This document shows, piece by piece, positions 28,770-37,594 of a stretch of DNA of 64,000 bases. Made by a program: the position numbers and the translations under genes. Under the pieces are notes generated by a model, which had not been told where the DNA came from, made no database searches, and worked only from the letters and a program-made list of their open reading frames with translations. The stretch covers positions 434,001 to 498,000 of the forward strand of contig NZ_BMOV01000002.1 of the NCBI RefSeq assembly GCF_014647255.1, in the 5' to 3' direction. Within the stretch, counting starts at the first letter, position 1. Each line of letters opens with the position of its first letter. Source of the DNA: Iodidimonas muriae. GTDB lineage: Bacteria; Pseudomonadota; Alphaproteobacteria; Sphingomonadales; Rhodothalassiaceae.

Positions 28770-30047
28770 ATGGGTCTTAATAAGCGCGATTTTATCAAAA
28801 GCGCAATTTTGGCGATGGCGGCAGGTGGTCTTACCGGGGTGCCAAAGCGCCGCGTTCATGCTGCTGAGTCGGATGCCTTTTCCAATTTACCCAATCTAGC
28901 AGAAAATGCGGTGCCGATCACGGTGGCAGAACGCCGCAAGCGCATTGAAAAAGCACAATCTTTGATGCGGGATGCCGGTTTGTCGGCGCTGGTGTTGGAA
29001 CCGGGGTCCAGCCTTGTGTATTTCACCGGCCTTTCTTTGTGGCGTTCAGAGCGGTTTCATGGCGCGGTGATTCCCGCATCGGGCGAGATTGCCTATGTCA
29101 GCCCGGCCTTTGAAGAACCGGCCCTGCATGAGAAATTGCAGCTGGGCGATGATGTGCGGGTGTGGGAAGAGCATGAAGACCCTTTCCGGCTTGTGGCGCA
29201 AATTCTTGCCGATCGGGGGGTGAAGAAAGGCGCCGTGGGGATGGAAGCGTCCGTACGACATTTTGTGGTTGATGGTATTGCCAAACAGGTACCGCATCTG
29301 GGCATTGCGTCGGCTCAGGCGGTGGTCACGGGCTGCCGGGCCATTAAATCACCGGCGGAAATTGCCCTGATGCAGATCGCCACCGATATCACCATTGCCG
29401 CTTATCGCCATACCGTACCGCGCCTTGAAGCGGGGATGCAGCCCGCAGATTTTCGCGCCATGATGGATGGGGCCACCCGCGCCCTTGGCGGCAGGCCTGT
29501 GTTTTCCATGGCCCTGTTTGGTCCGGCCAGCGCGTTTCCCCATGGGTCCAACGCACCGCAGATCTTAAAAGAAGGCGATACGGTCTTGATGGATTGCGGT
29601 TGTGCGGTGGAAGGCTATCAGTCTGATATTTCCCGCACCGTGGTCTATGGGACACCGTCTGCCCGGCAGCGCGACGTGTGGGCCATTGAACGCGCCGCGC
29701 AGATGGCAGTATTTGAAGCTGCACAGCCCGGTGTAAGCTGTGGGGATGTGGATAAGGCGGCACGTGCCTTATTGGAAAGCCATGGTTTCGGGCCGGGTTA
29801 TCAGGTGCCGGGCCTGCCCCATCGCACCGGCCACGGCATTGGCATGGATGGCCATGAAAGCCCCAATTTTGTGAAAGATGAAGCAACAAAAATTGTGCCG
29901 GGCATGTGCTTTTCCAACGAGCCGGGGATTTATATTTATGGGGAATTCGGCGTGCGGCTGGAAGATTGCCTGTGGATCGCCGAGGATGGCCCGCGCTGGT
30001 TCAGCACACCATCCGCTTCGCTCGACGATCCTTTGGGGTTGGGCTAG
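28770..30047 (+). CDS. Exported M24 (Xaa-Pro aminopeptidase-like) metallopeptidase
   Basis: The 425-residue protein has an N-terminal export signal resembling a Tat signal, NKRDFIKSA then a hydrophobic run ending near VHAA; Lys-Arg replaces the twin arginine. The creatinase-type N-terminal domain follows (about 50-190). The C-terminal pita-bread domain carries the dinuclear metal site: Asp near residue 275 (MDCGCAVEGYQSDISRT, a second Asp further on), His near 354 (RTGHGIGMDGHE), Glu near 383 (NEPGIY) and Glu near 396 (RLEDC). Substrate is probably a proline-containing peptide. It is monocistronic. Confidence 0.9.
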   Translation: MGLNKRDFIKSAILAMAAGGLTGVPKRRVHAAESDAFSNLPNLAENAVPITVAERRKRIEKAQSLMRDAGLSALVLEPGSSLVYFTGLSLWRSERFHGAVIPASGEIAYVSPAFEEPALHEKLQLGDDVRVWEEHEDPFRLVAQILADRGVKKGAVGMEASVRHFVVDGIAKQVPHLGIASAQAVVTGCRAIKSPAEIALMQIATDITIAAYRHTVPRLEAGMQPADFRAMMDGATRALGGRPVFSMALFGPASAFPHGSNAPQILKEGDTVLMDCGCAVEGYQSDISRTVVYGTPSARQRDVWAIERAAQMAVFEAAQPGVSCGDVDKAARALLESHGFGPGYQVPGLPHRTGHGIGMDGHESPNFVKDEATKIVPGMCFSNEPGIYIYGEFGVRLEDCLWIAEDGPRWFSTPSASLDDPLGLG

Positions 30048-30068
30048 CGGCAGTGCCCAAGGCTTGGC

Positions 30069-30791
30069 TTAAAAAGGCTCGCTGATCGCATCGATGATGG
30101 ATTGGGCGGCTCCCACCGGGTCGTCCGATTGGGTGATGGGTCGGCCCACAACGATCACAGTGGCGCCGGTTTCCACGGCCTCTTTGGGGGTCATGACCCG
30201 CTTTTGATCGCCAGCATCCGTGCCGCGTGGGCGGATGCCCGGCACCACCAGCTTGAAATCCTGACCGGCCACAGAGCGGGTGGTGGAAATTTCATGGGGG
30301 GCGCAAACCACGCCATCCAGCCCGGCCTTTTCCGCCAACCGCGCCAGCCGTGCCACCACTTTATGGGTGCTGCCTTCGATGCCCAGCACGTCCAGATCCC
30401 CCGCATCAAGGCTGGTCAGCACCGTCACCGCCACGAGCCACGGCATTTTGACACCCAGCTTGCTGGCCGTATCGGCTGCGCTATCGGCGGCGGCGCGCAT
30501 CATCGCCAGCCCTCCGCCGGCATGAACGGTCAGAATCGCCGGATTGAGCTGCATGATCGAGCGCATGGCCCCGGCCACCGTATTGGGTATGTCGTGGAAT
30601 TTGAGATCAATGAACAAGGGCACATCGCGCTTGCTGATTTCTTCGACACCTTTGGGTCCGTGGGCGCAGAAGAATTCCAGACCCAGCTTGAAGCCGCCGA
30701 CCGTGTCTTTCAGCGCATCGACCAAAGCGGTGGCTTTATCCATATCGCCGGTATCGAGCGCACAAAATAGCGGATTTTTAAATCGCTGCAT
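30069..30791 (-). CDS. pyrF: Orotidine 5'-phosphate decarboxylase
   Basis: PyrF makes UMP in the last step of de novo pyrimidine synthesis. The 240-residue protein has the catalytic motif DLKFHDIPNTV with the catalytic Asp-Lys pair, the start FCALDTGD and VVPGIRP near the C-terminus. Length and motifs are standard. It converges with the M24 gene and follows the LapA-like gene after 50 bases. Confidence 0.96.
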   Translation of the reverse strand: MQRFKNPLFCALDTGDMDKATALVDALKDTVGGFKLGLEFFCAHGPKGVEEISKRDVPLFIDLKFHDIPNTVAGAMRSIMQLNPAILTVHAGGGLAMMRAAADSAADTASKLGVKMPWLVAVTVLTSLDAGDLDVLGIEGSTHKVVARLARLAEKAGLDGVVCAPHEISTTRSVAGQDFKLVVPGIRPRGTDAGDQKRVMTPKEAVETGATVIVVGRPITQSDDPVGAAQSIIDAISEPF

Positions 30792-30841
30792 AAGATGGTT
30801 CGCCGCACTGGCGTCCTTGCTATGGGGAGAAGGGGGGATTG

Positions 30842-31210
30842 TTACGGATTTGTTTGTGGCCGTGATCCGTGCCGTGGCGCTTGCGCATTGTCAATGGCCA
30901 CCAGTTTTTTTGCCGCTTGTTCTTCGGCTTTTTGAGCCTGCAGCTCGGACAACGCCAATTCGGCGCGCCGGGCACGTTTTTCCGATTGTCTTTGAGCAAG
31001 GCTGGCGCGAACGCTTTTGGGAAATGCCAAAATGGCCGCCAGCAAGGCGCCGAGAAAAATCCCTGCGAGAAACACCGCAAATAGGGGCAACTGCAAAACC
31101 AGAGTGCTTCCGGGAATATCGAGAAGAACGGTTTCGCGATTGGCAACGGACAGAATAATGAGGCCCAAAGCCAGAATAAGGGCGGGAATCAGCACAAAGA
31201 GACGACGCAT
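30842..31210 (-). CDS. LapA-domain (DUF1049) membrane protein
   Basis: The 122-residue product has two N-terminal hydrophobic segments (about residues 4-22 and 40-62), separated by the ANRETVLLDIPG motif typical of DUF1049/LapA proteins. A basic coiled-coil tail (about 68-105) follows. In E. coli LapA helps assemble lipopolysaccharide; whether this one does is inference. It lies between ihfB and pyrF in the usual alphaproteobacterial order. Confidence 0.87.
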   Translation of the reverse strand: MRRLFVLIPALILALGLIILSVANRETVLLDIPGSTLVLQLPLFAVFLAGIFLGALLAAILAFPKSVRASLAQRQSEKRARRAELALSELQAQKAEEQAAKKLVAIDNAQAPRHGSRPQTNP

Positions 31211-31261
31211 CAGTTGGTCGCCCTGTTCGCCATTCTGTTCGTCGCCCTATCCACAGCTTTG

Positions 31262-31552
31262 TTAGCGGCCATGCTGGTCATTGAGCTGCTCACGCAGGTC
31301 TTTGCCCGTCTTGAAATAGGGCACATGTTTTTCTTCCACGGCCACCGCTTCGCCGGTGCGGGGATTGCGTCCGGTCCGGGCCGGGCGGGTTTTGACCGAA
31401 AATGCACCAAAGCCACGCAGTTCAACGCGGTCACCCCGGCACATGGCAGCGGTAATTTCTTCAAAGACGGTGCCAACAATGCGTTCCACATCACGGTGCA
31501 ACAAATGCGGATTGGCTTCGGAAAGCAGTGTGATGAGTTCCGATTTGATCAT
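31262..31552 (-). CDS. ihfB: Integration host factor subunit beta
   Basis: IHF bends DNA at specific sites and acts in transcription, replication and recombination. The 96-residue product has the HU/IHF fold, with the DNA-arm sequence [18 protein letters not shown] (Pro intercalating region RNPRTGE) and [14 protein letters not shown] before it. The start MIKSELI matches IhfB orthologs. It lies downstream of rpsA, as in many proteobacteria. Confidence 0.95.
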   Translation of the reverse strand: MIKSELITLLSEANPHLLHRDVERIVGTVFEEITAAMCRGDRVELRGFGAFSVKTRPARTGRNPRTGEAVAVEEKHVPYFKTGKDLREQLNDQHGR

Positions 31553-31700
31553 GTGGAAACGATCCTTTCATCGATCCAGACAGTGATTAGCGACCCCAAG
31601 CTGTGAAAAGCCTATGGGAGGGGTGCCCACGCCGTCAAGCCGCGCTGATATAGCTGATCGGCTAGGCATGCGGTCAATTGCGGGGCGTTGGCGTAAGAAT

Positions 31701-31735
31701 GGCCGCCCCGCTAGGAAAACGAGGCGGCCTTTTTT
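31701..31735 (+). terminator. Hairpin with T-run between rpsA and ihfB
   Basis: GGCCGCC (31701-31707) pairs with GGCGGCC (31723-31729) and is followed on the plus strand by six T. The T-run fits plus-strand transcription, yet the flanking genes are on the minus strand. On the minus strand the stem is preceded by A and followed only by ATTCTTA, so it may act weakly downstream of rpsA. Confidence 0.6.
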
Positions 31736-31775
31736 ATCATCCATGATCAAATGCACATGGATTTTGCCGATGAAC

Positions 31776-33479
31776 TTAGGAGTCGGTCTTGTCTTCTTTG
31801 GCCTTTTTCAAGGCTGCGCCAAGAATATCGCCAAGGCTGGCCCCTGAGTCGGTGGTGCCATATTCGGCCACAGCGGCTTTTTCTTCGGCCACTTCCAATG
31901 CCTTGATCGACAAGGACACGCGCCGTTGACCACGGTCCACATTGGTGACAAGCGCATCGACCTTATCGCCAACAGCGAATCGGTCAGGGCGTTGGTCGCC
32001 ACGGTCGCGGGCCAGATCGGAGCGACGAATGAAGGCGGTGTAGCCATCGGCGATGGATACTTCGATGCCACCATCGTTCACTTCGGTAACCGTGCAGGTG
32101 ACGATTTCGCCTTTTTTCTTGGCGGCAACATCGGCGAACGGATCGCCTTCAAGCTGCTTCATGCCAAGGCTGATGCGCTCTTTTTCCACGTCCACATCCA
32201 GCACTTTGGCTTTCACATGGTCGCCTTTGGAGAATTTCGCAATGGCTTCTTCGCCTGCGGTATCCCAGCCGATGTCGGACATATGAACCATGCCATCCAC
32301 ATCGAATTCCAAACCGACGAACAGACCGAATTCGGTGATGTTCTTGATTTCGCCTTCGACTTCGGAATCCGGCGGGAATTTTTCAGCAAAGGCTTCCCAC
32401 GGATTTTCAAGGCACTGTTTCAGGCCAAGAGAGATGCGGCGCTTGTCGGGATCGACTTCCAGCACCATCACTTCGACTTCCTGGCTGGTGGAGACGATCT
32501 TGCCCGGATGGACGTTCTTCTTCACCCAGGACATTTCGGAGACATGGACAAGCCCTTCAACGCCCGCTTCCAGCTCAACGAATGCACCATAATCGGTGAT
32601 GTTGGTGACCGTGCCGTTGAATTTGGCGCCAACCGGATATTTCGCTTCAATGCCTTCCCAAGGATCGGCTTCAAGCTGCTTCATGCCAAGGCTGATGCGC
32701 TGGCTGTCTTGATTGACGCGGATGATCTGGACCTTCACCGTCTCGCCAATGGTGACAACATCGGACGGATGATTGACGCGCTTCCATGCCATATCGGTGA
32801 CATGCAACAGGCCATCAATGCCGCCCAGATCAACGAAGGCACCATATTCGGTGACATTCTTGACCACGCCATCCACCACATCGCCTTCTTTCAGGCGATC
32901 CAGCAGCTCGGCGCGTTGTTCGGCGCGGGTTTCTTCCAGAACGGCGCGGCGGGACACAACGATATTGCCACGGCGACGGTCCATTTTCAGGATCTGGAAA
33001 GGCTGGGGAATGTTCATCAAAGGCGTGACATCGCGCACGGGGCGGATGTCCACCTGGCTGCCCGGCAAGAAGGCCACGGCGCCATTGAGGTCCACAGTGA
33101 AGCCACCTTTGACGCGCCCGAAAATGACACCCTTTACATGGGATTCTTTTTCGTAAGCGGTTTCCAGATGGTTCCAGGATTCTTCGCGGCGGGCTTTATC
33201 GCGGCTGAGAACGGCTTCGCCATTGGCGTTTTCAACGCGATCGACGAAGACTTCCACATTATCGCCAACGGAAAGTTCAACAGGGGCGCCGGGGACAGAG
33301 AATTCACGCAAAGGCACGCGGCCTTCGGCTTTCAATCCTACATCGATGACCGCGAGGTCGTTTTCAATGGCCGTTACGGTGCCTTTGACGACTTGACCTT
33401 CGAACTGCGAGTCTTCCGACATCGTTTCGTTCAAAAGGGCCTCGAAGTCCTCCATGGAGGGCATTTGCATATCTGTCAT
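31776..33479 (-). CDS. rpsA: 30S ribosomal protein S1
   Basis: S1 binds mRNA and delivers it to the 30S subunit. The 567-residue protein has six S1 repeats; clear copies are marked by EGQVVKGTVTAIENDLAVID, DVVDGVVKNVTEYGAFVDLG, GAKFNGTVTNITDYGAFVEL and SEVEGEIKNITEFGLFVGLE, each ending in RISLGMKQ-like motifs. Length is typical for gram-negative S1. No strong Shine-Dalgarno precedes the ATG at 33479, as expected for an autoregulated S1. Its 197-base leader contains a nested hairpin (33543-33596). Confidence 0.97.
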   Translation of the reverse strand: MTDMQMPSMEDFEALLNETMSEDSQFEGQVVKGTVTAIENDLAVIDVGLKAEGRVPLREFSVPGAPVELSVGDNVEVFVDRVENANGEAVLSRDKARREESWNHLETAYEKESHVKGVIFGRVKGGFTVDLNGAVAFLPGSQVDIRPVRDVTPLMNIPQPFQILKMDRRRGNIVVSRRAVLEETRAEQRAELLDRLKEGDVVDGVVKNVTEYGAFVDLGGIDGLLHVTDMAWKRVNHPSDVVTIGETVKVQIIRVNQDSQRISLGMKQLEADPWEGIEAKYPVGAKFNGTVTNITDYGAFVELEAGVEGLVHVSEMSWVKKNVHPGKIVSTSQEVEVMVLEVDPDKRRISLGLKQCLENPWEAFAEKFPPDSEVEGEIKNITEFGLFVGLEFDVDGMVHMSDIGWDTAGEEAIAKFSKGDHVKAKVLDVDVEKERISLGMKQLEGDPFADVAAKKKGEIVTCTVTEVNDGGIEVSIADGYTAFIRRSDLARDRGDQRPDRFAVGDKVDALVTNVDRGQRRVSLSIKALEVAEEKAAVAEYGTTDSGASLGDILGAALKKAKEDKTDS

Positions 33480-33542
33480 GGGTGTTAATCGTACCGATAT
33501 TAAGGGAGCTTTTCATGCCAGCCGGTTGGTTCCGGCGGTCTT

Positions 33543-33596
33543 CTTCCGGGGCTCCTTGACAGACGACCATCGCCTGTCTTCTCCTCATCCCGGAAG
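33543..33596 (-). promoter_or_regulatory. Nested hairpin in the rpsA leader, possible autoregulatory structure
   Basis: Outer arms CTTCCGGG (33543-33550) and CCCGGAAG (33589-33596) pair perfectly. Inside them GACAG (33558-33562) pairs with CTGTC (33574-33578). The structure begins 64 bases upstream of the rpsA ATG, in the same transcript. S1 controls its own translation in other proteobacteria through leader structure; whether this element does so is inference. Confidence 0.5.
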
Positions 33597-33676
33597 CCAA
33601 TGGTCTCATCATAAAGGCACAAATCGATCCTCAAGAGGCTCGGTTGTGGCATTTTTCAGATGGTGCCTTGGCTCGT

Positions 33677-34315
33677 TTAAGAGCGCTGCCATTGATCAAC
33701 GATTTGGCAGGCGCGCTCGAATGCGCTTTCTATATCCAATTCGGTGGTATCTAGCAAGACCGCGTCTTGCGCCGGTTTCAATGGCGCTGTGGCGCGTTGG
33801 CTGTCGCGCCGGTCCCGTTCCAGAAGATCCGCTAATACCGTTTCATAATCGGTGGCCACGCCTTTCGCTTGCAATTCATGCAAACGGCGTCTTGCGCGCA
33901 CAGGATCGCTGGCGCTGACATAGAGCTTAACATGAGCATCAGGGCATACCACAGTGCCGATATCGCGCCCATCCAGCACCGCACCGGCCTTGCCCGAAGG
34001 GGGCTGATGGGCGAAATCGCGCTGAAAGGCCAGCAAATTGGCCCGCACCACAGGGTTGGCAGCAATGATCGAGGCCATATGTCCCACCTGTTCGCTGCGC
34101 AATTCGGGATCGTTTAACAGATCTGAATCAAGGGTTTTGGCCGCATGGGCGGCGCGGTCAGCATCTTCCGGGCCGTGACCTGCCCGCTTCAGGCTAAGCC
34201 CGACGGCACGATAGAGCGCACCGGTATCCAGATAGGCCAGATCAAATTTTTCCGCCAGTTTCCGCCCCAATGTGCCTTTTCCCGATGCTGCCGGGCCATC
34301 CATTGCAATAATCAT
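33677..34315 (-). CDS. cmk: Cytidylate kinase
   Basis: Cmk phosphorylates CMP and dCMP. The 212-residue product has the P-loop DGPAASGKGT near residue 6, the NMP-binding YLDTGALYRAVG and the DGRDIGTVVCP motif with the CMP-binding Arg. The family's RD...R region (RDRRDSQRATAPL) is intact. Its ATG overlaps the aroA stop as ATGA, so the two are translationally coupled. rpsA follows, giving the classical aroA-cmk-rpsA order. Confidence 0.96.
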   Translation of the reverse strand: MIIAMDGPAASGKGTLGRKLAEKFDLAYLDTGALYRAVGLSLKRAGHGPEDADRAAHAAKTLDSDLLNDPELRSEQVGHMASIIAANPVVRANLLAFQRDFAHQPPSGKAGAVLDGRDIGTVVCPDAHVKLYVSASDPVRARRRLHELQAKGVATDYETVLADLLERDRRDSQRATAPLKPAQDAVLLDTTELDIESAFERACQIVDQWQRS

Positions 34316-35700
34316 AAAAGGGTGATCTCCGTGCCCAATGCGTTCATCAACGGCATGAAATCGGGAAAGCTGGTGGTGATGGGGGCGGCATCATCGATGG
34401 AGACCGGCCGATCGCTGGCACAGCCCAGAACCAGTGCCGACATGGCAATGCGGTGATCCAGATGGGTGGTGATTGTTGCCCCGCCCAAAGGAGGACTGCC
34501 GGTTCCATGAACGATCAGGCCATCGGGCACTTCTTCCACGGCCACACCGCATGCCGATAAGGCAGCGGCCATGGCGGCGATTCGGTCGCTTTCCTTGACA
34601 CGCAGTTCTTCCAGTCCCGTGAAGCGGCTGCTGCCCTGTGCGCAGGCGGCGGCCACGAACAAGACCGGGAATTCGTCGATCATCAGGGGGGCAATGGCCG
34701 GATCAAGGGTCACGGCCTTCAAGCGTTCCGGCCCTGTCATCACCAGATCGGCCACGGGCTCGCCGCCTTCTTCGCGGCGGTTCTCGATGGTCACCGGGGC
34801 GCCCATCTGTTCCAGTGCCGTCAAGATCCCCGCCCGCAAGGGGTTGATCCCCACGCCTTTCAGCCGGATTTGGGAACCTGGCCGGATGGCCGCGGCCACC
34901 AAAGGAAAGGCCGCAGAGGAAATATCCCCCGGCACGGAAATATCCACGGGAGACAGCTCCGCTTCGCCGGTTATGCGGATGATGCGGCCTGTCTCGCCGG
35001 TGCCGCTTTCTTCCACTGTGATCTGGGCGCCCATGGCTTTCAGCATCCGTTCGCTATGGTCGCGGGTGGCTTTTGGCTCGCGCACGACACTGGTGCCCGG
35101 CGTGTTGAGCGCCGCCAGCAAAATCGCCGATTTTACCTGCGCCGAAGCAACCGGAAGGGTGTAATCAATGGGCATGGGGCTGTCGCTGCCGGTGATCAAT
35201 AAGGGCAATCGCCCGTCACCGCGCGACTCGATAACAGCCCCCATTTGCGACAGGGGCGCAATCACCCGGTTCATGGGGCGTTTGCGCAAAGACCCGTCGC
35301 CGGTGAAAAAACAGCGGATCGGCTGAGAAGCGACCAGCCCCATCAACAAGCGGGTGGAGGTGCCGGAATTGCCCATATCCAAGATGTTGTCCGGTGTTTG
35401 AAGCGCCCCGACACCCACGCCGTCAACCACCCATTGGCCGGGGGATTCGCGCCTTATGCCAACACCCATAGCCGATAAAGCCGCCGCCGTCGCATGGACA
35501 TCTTCGCCTTCCAAAAGCCCCGTAATATGGGTGCGCCCCACCGCTAAAGCGCCCAGCATCAAAGCGCGATGGGAAATGGATTTATCGCCGGGTAGGGAGC
35601 ATTGTCCCTTGAGATGCGCCACGCATTTGGACTGCGCTCCTCCGGCCTTGCTGGACTTTTGGCCGGATATGGGGCCTATGGATGTTTCATGTGCCGACAT
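34312..35700 (-). CDS. aroA: 3-phosphoshikimate 1-carboxyvinyltransferase (EPSP synthase)
   Basis: AroA joins phosphoenolpyruvate to shikimate 3-phosphate in the sixth step of the shikimate pathway. The 462-residue product has LPGDKSISHRALMLGAL (Lys of the active site), GNSGTSTRLLMGL (the PEP-site loop) and the C-terminal ELRVKESDRIAAMA. The loop reads GNSGTSTR rather than the glyphosate-sensitive GNAGTAMR, so it belongs to the class II type. The ATG at 35700 follows AGGAAAG; upstream in-frame residues are atypical. The first 30 residues are an extension before the domain. Confidence 0.95.
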   Translation of the reverse strand: MSAHETSIGPISGQKSSKAGGAQSKCVAHLKGQCSLPGDKSISHRALMLGALAVGRTHITGLLEGEDVHATAAALSAMGVGIRRESPGQWVVDGVGVGALQTPDNILDMGNSGTSTRLLMGLVASQPIRCFFTGDGSLRKRPMNRVIAPLSQMGAVIESRGDGRLPLLITGSDSPMPIDYTLPVASAQVKSAILLAALNTPGTSVVREPKATRDHSERMLKAMGAQITVEESGTGETGRIIRITGEAELSPVDISVPGDISSAAFPLVAAAIRPGSQIRLKGVGINPLRAGILTALEQMGAPVTIENRREEGGEPVADLVMTGPERLKAVTLDPAIAPLMIDEFPVLFVAAACAQGSSRFTGLEELRVKESDRIAAMAAALSACGVAVEEVPDGLIVHGTGSPPLGGATITTHLDHRIAMSALVLGCASDRPVSIDDAAPITTSFPDFMPLMNALGTEITLL

Positions 35701-35841
35701 TTTTTTGTTGACTTTCCTGCCGCTTCTTTCGATTTGACGCGGTAGGTTTTGACAGAAGCGACGGACCGTGGCAATGGATGCCGTTCGATAAAGAGCGGTG
35801 GGCATCGTGCCTTAAGGAATGGCGACCGAAGGAGTAGTTTC

Positions 35842-36174
35842 GTGGCGAAGCCCGAATGGGGAACCAAGCGTACCTGTCCCAAATGTGGTACGCGCTTTTA
35901 CGATCTTCAAAAAGACGATCCCGTCGTCTGCATTGATTGCGGTACGGAATGGGCTCCCGAGCCTATTTTGAAATCCCGTCAGCCCGTAGCAGCGGAAGTT
36001 GCGAAAAAGGTGGTGACACCGAAAGCGGATGACGATGAGGATGATCTCGGTCTTGATGATGATGACGATGACGATATCAAAATCGATGATGACGATGATG
36101 TGACCGTCGATACGGATGATGACGATGATGATGTCTCTGCCGTCGTTATCGCTCCGGTGAAGGACGACGACTGA
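35842..36174 (+). CDS. TIGR02300 family protein: zinc ribbon with Asp-rich tail
   Basis: The 110-residue product starts with GTG at 35842, preceded by AAGGAG. The N-terminus has two Cys-X2-Cys pairs (CPKCGTRF and CIDCGTEW), forming a zinc ribbon with the conserved KPEWGTKR start of TIGR02300. The second half is almost pure Asp with scattered Val/Ile (about residues 63-97), encoded by GAT/GAC triplets. The family is alphaproteobacterial and of unknown function. It is divergent from aroA and immediately precedes tRNA-Ala. Confidence 0.9.
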   Translation: MAKPEWGTKRTCPKCGTRFYDLQKDDPVVCIDCGTEWAPEPILKSRQPVAAEVAKKVVTPKADDDEDDLGLDDDDDDDIKIDDDDDVTVDTDDDDDDVSAVVIAPVKDDD

Positions 36175-36364
36175 GGCCGGACTTCGAGATTTCGCGGGAA
36201 AATATCCGGGTTTTGAATATTTTTTCAATATTGGGTATTTTCTCGCTTGATCGCTTTCGATCCAGCCACTAATGTCCGCGCCGCGTCCGACAGTTGGCTC
36301 CCAAGCCACAGCGCGTCGGAAAAGCAATGATCGGCAGTTCGCTGCCTATCATGACAATGATCAA

Positions 36365-36430
<66 letters not shown>

Positions 36431-36440
<10 letters not shown>

Positions 36441-36552
36441 TTCTTTCAGAATGACGATCACCTCGGTTTGATAAATAGCTTGGGGCTCCACCATTCTTCC
36501 AGAATGACGATCACCTCGGTTTGATAAATTCCCCGGGGCTTCACCATTCCCT
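36431..36552. repeat. 53-bp tandem repeat duplicating the 3' end of tRNA-Ala
   Basis: The segment starting at the last 10 bases of the tRNA (GGCTCCACCA, 36431) recurs at 36484 with one mismatch over the 46 bases compared, and a third, shortened and degenerate copy begins at 36537 (GGCTTCACCATTCC). The period is exactly 53 bases. Copies include CCACCATTCT, AGAATGACGATCACCTCGG and TTTGATAAAT. Duplicated tRNA 3' ends can mark old integration sites, but no integrase or element is next to it. Confidence 0.85.
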
Positions 36553-36730
36553 AGCGGGAAAGGCATTTTGGAAAAGACCGTTTCAGGTCAATCCGCTTCC
36601 CCCTCGCGTCATTTTTGTTTGGTCCCGCTCCGCTCGACCCGAAGCTGTCATGATTGTCGGTGTTGGGGTCGATGCTCACATGGACCGTGCTCAAGGCTGC
36701 GGGTTTGGTGATATCCCGCTTCCCCGCTCG

Positions 36731-36821
36731 TCATTCCCGGACTTGATCCGGGAATCCAGTTCTTCCTTTACCACACCTTGCGACAGGCTATGCCGGACTC
36801 CCGGATCAAGTCCGGGGATGA
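36731..36821. repeat. Paired palindromic repeat, alphaproteobacterial CCCGGACTTGATCCGGG type
   Basis: Two arms, 36731-36757 and 36795-36821, are inverted relative to each other with 2 mismatches over 27 bases, separated by about 37 bases. Each arm itself contains CCCGG-ACTTGAT-CCGGG. Elements with this core are dispersed in many alphaproteobacterial genomes. A frame running across it (36521-36847) is not a gene. Confidence 0.8.
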
Positions 36822-37011
36822 GGGATTTGGATGGTTATGGCGCCTAATCGGGCTGCGCGGATTCAACTGTTCTCCACAAAGCGTTATGGAATTTCAGTCT
36901 GTCTGTCGTCACCTCCCTGTGACTCTTTGTGTGCTATTCAGCTCTGGTTCAGATGGGTTTGCACATTATATCCAGAATGATGCCCGAAAAGCGGACTTTG
37001 GAGAACGGACC

Positions 37012-37554
37012 ATGCGAAAGTTTCTAGGAGCCCTGGCAATTGGATCAATGGCCCTGAGCGGATTGTCAGTGATCGCGGCCAGCCCTGCTGAAGCCGGTCC
37101 ACGCAATTACAGCTATGGGGGCGGCCATTATGGCGGCTCTTATGGAAGCTATCGTGGTGGGCGTCATTATAATCGCGGCCGCAGTTATCGGGGCGGCCAT
37201 CGCGGCGGGCATGGGGCGGCCAATGTGCTCTTGGGCGTTGGGGCCGGTCTGTTGCTTTATAGTGCCATTGATAGCGCCAATAACAGGTCGCGCGCCCCGG
37301 CTTATGGCGGCGGCTATTATGCGCCGCAACGGGTTTATGGTGTGGCCCAGCCCCCGCAATATGCCGAGCGCCCCGGGCCGATCCCTGCGCGTGCGGCTCA
37401 GGAACAGACGGCATCCGATTGTCTGCAAACCCGTGAATATCAAACCACCATCACCATTGGCGGTGAAGAAAAAGACGCATATGGCACCGCTTGCTTGCAG
37501 CCCGATGGTGATTGGAAAATGGGATCGCCGACCCTTGTTCCCGATTATGAATAA
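37012..37554 (+). CDS. Gly/Tyr-rich exported protein with 17-kDa-antigen-like C-terminus
   Basis: The 180-residue product has a signal peptide (residues 1-30, ending AEA). Next comes a Gly/Tyr/Arg/His-rich segment (about 31-68; GGGHYGGSYGSYRGGRHYN), a hydrophobic Gly-zipper-like stretch (about 70-88; NVLLGVGAGLLLYSA) and a C-terminal domain with CLQTREYQTTITIGG and YGTACLQPDGDWK. That last part matches the end of the lipoprotein at 56237-56746, so the two are domain paralogs. It is probably envelope-associated. The ATG follows GGAG; a longer frame begins upstream without support. A terminator follows. Confidence 0.75.
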   Translation: MRKFLGALAIGSMALSGLSVIAASPAEAGPRNYSYGGGHYGGSYGSYRGGRHYNRGRSYRGGHRGGHGAANVLLGVGAGLLLYSAIDSANNRSRAPAYGGGYYAPQRVYGVAQPPQYAERPGPIPARAAQEQTASDCLQTREYQTTITIGGEEKDAYGTACLQPDGDWKMGSPTLVPDYE

Positions 37555-37594
37555 GCGCCCGATCCTTGCTTTGACCCGCATTTGATCGTCAAAA

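Noticed and set aside
31926-33488. A 520-codon open frame on the plus strand, antisense to rpsA
   Set aside because: It is the reverse complement of S1 repeats; the product has no recognisable fold or ribosome binding site, and rpsA on the other strand is certain.
36521-36847. A frame over the tRNA flanking repeats and the paired palindrome
   Set aside because: It is built from repeat sequence and has no ribosome binding site or recognisable product.
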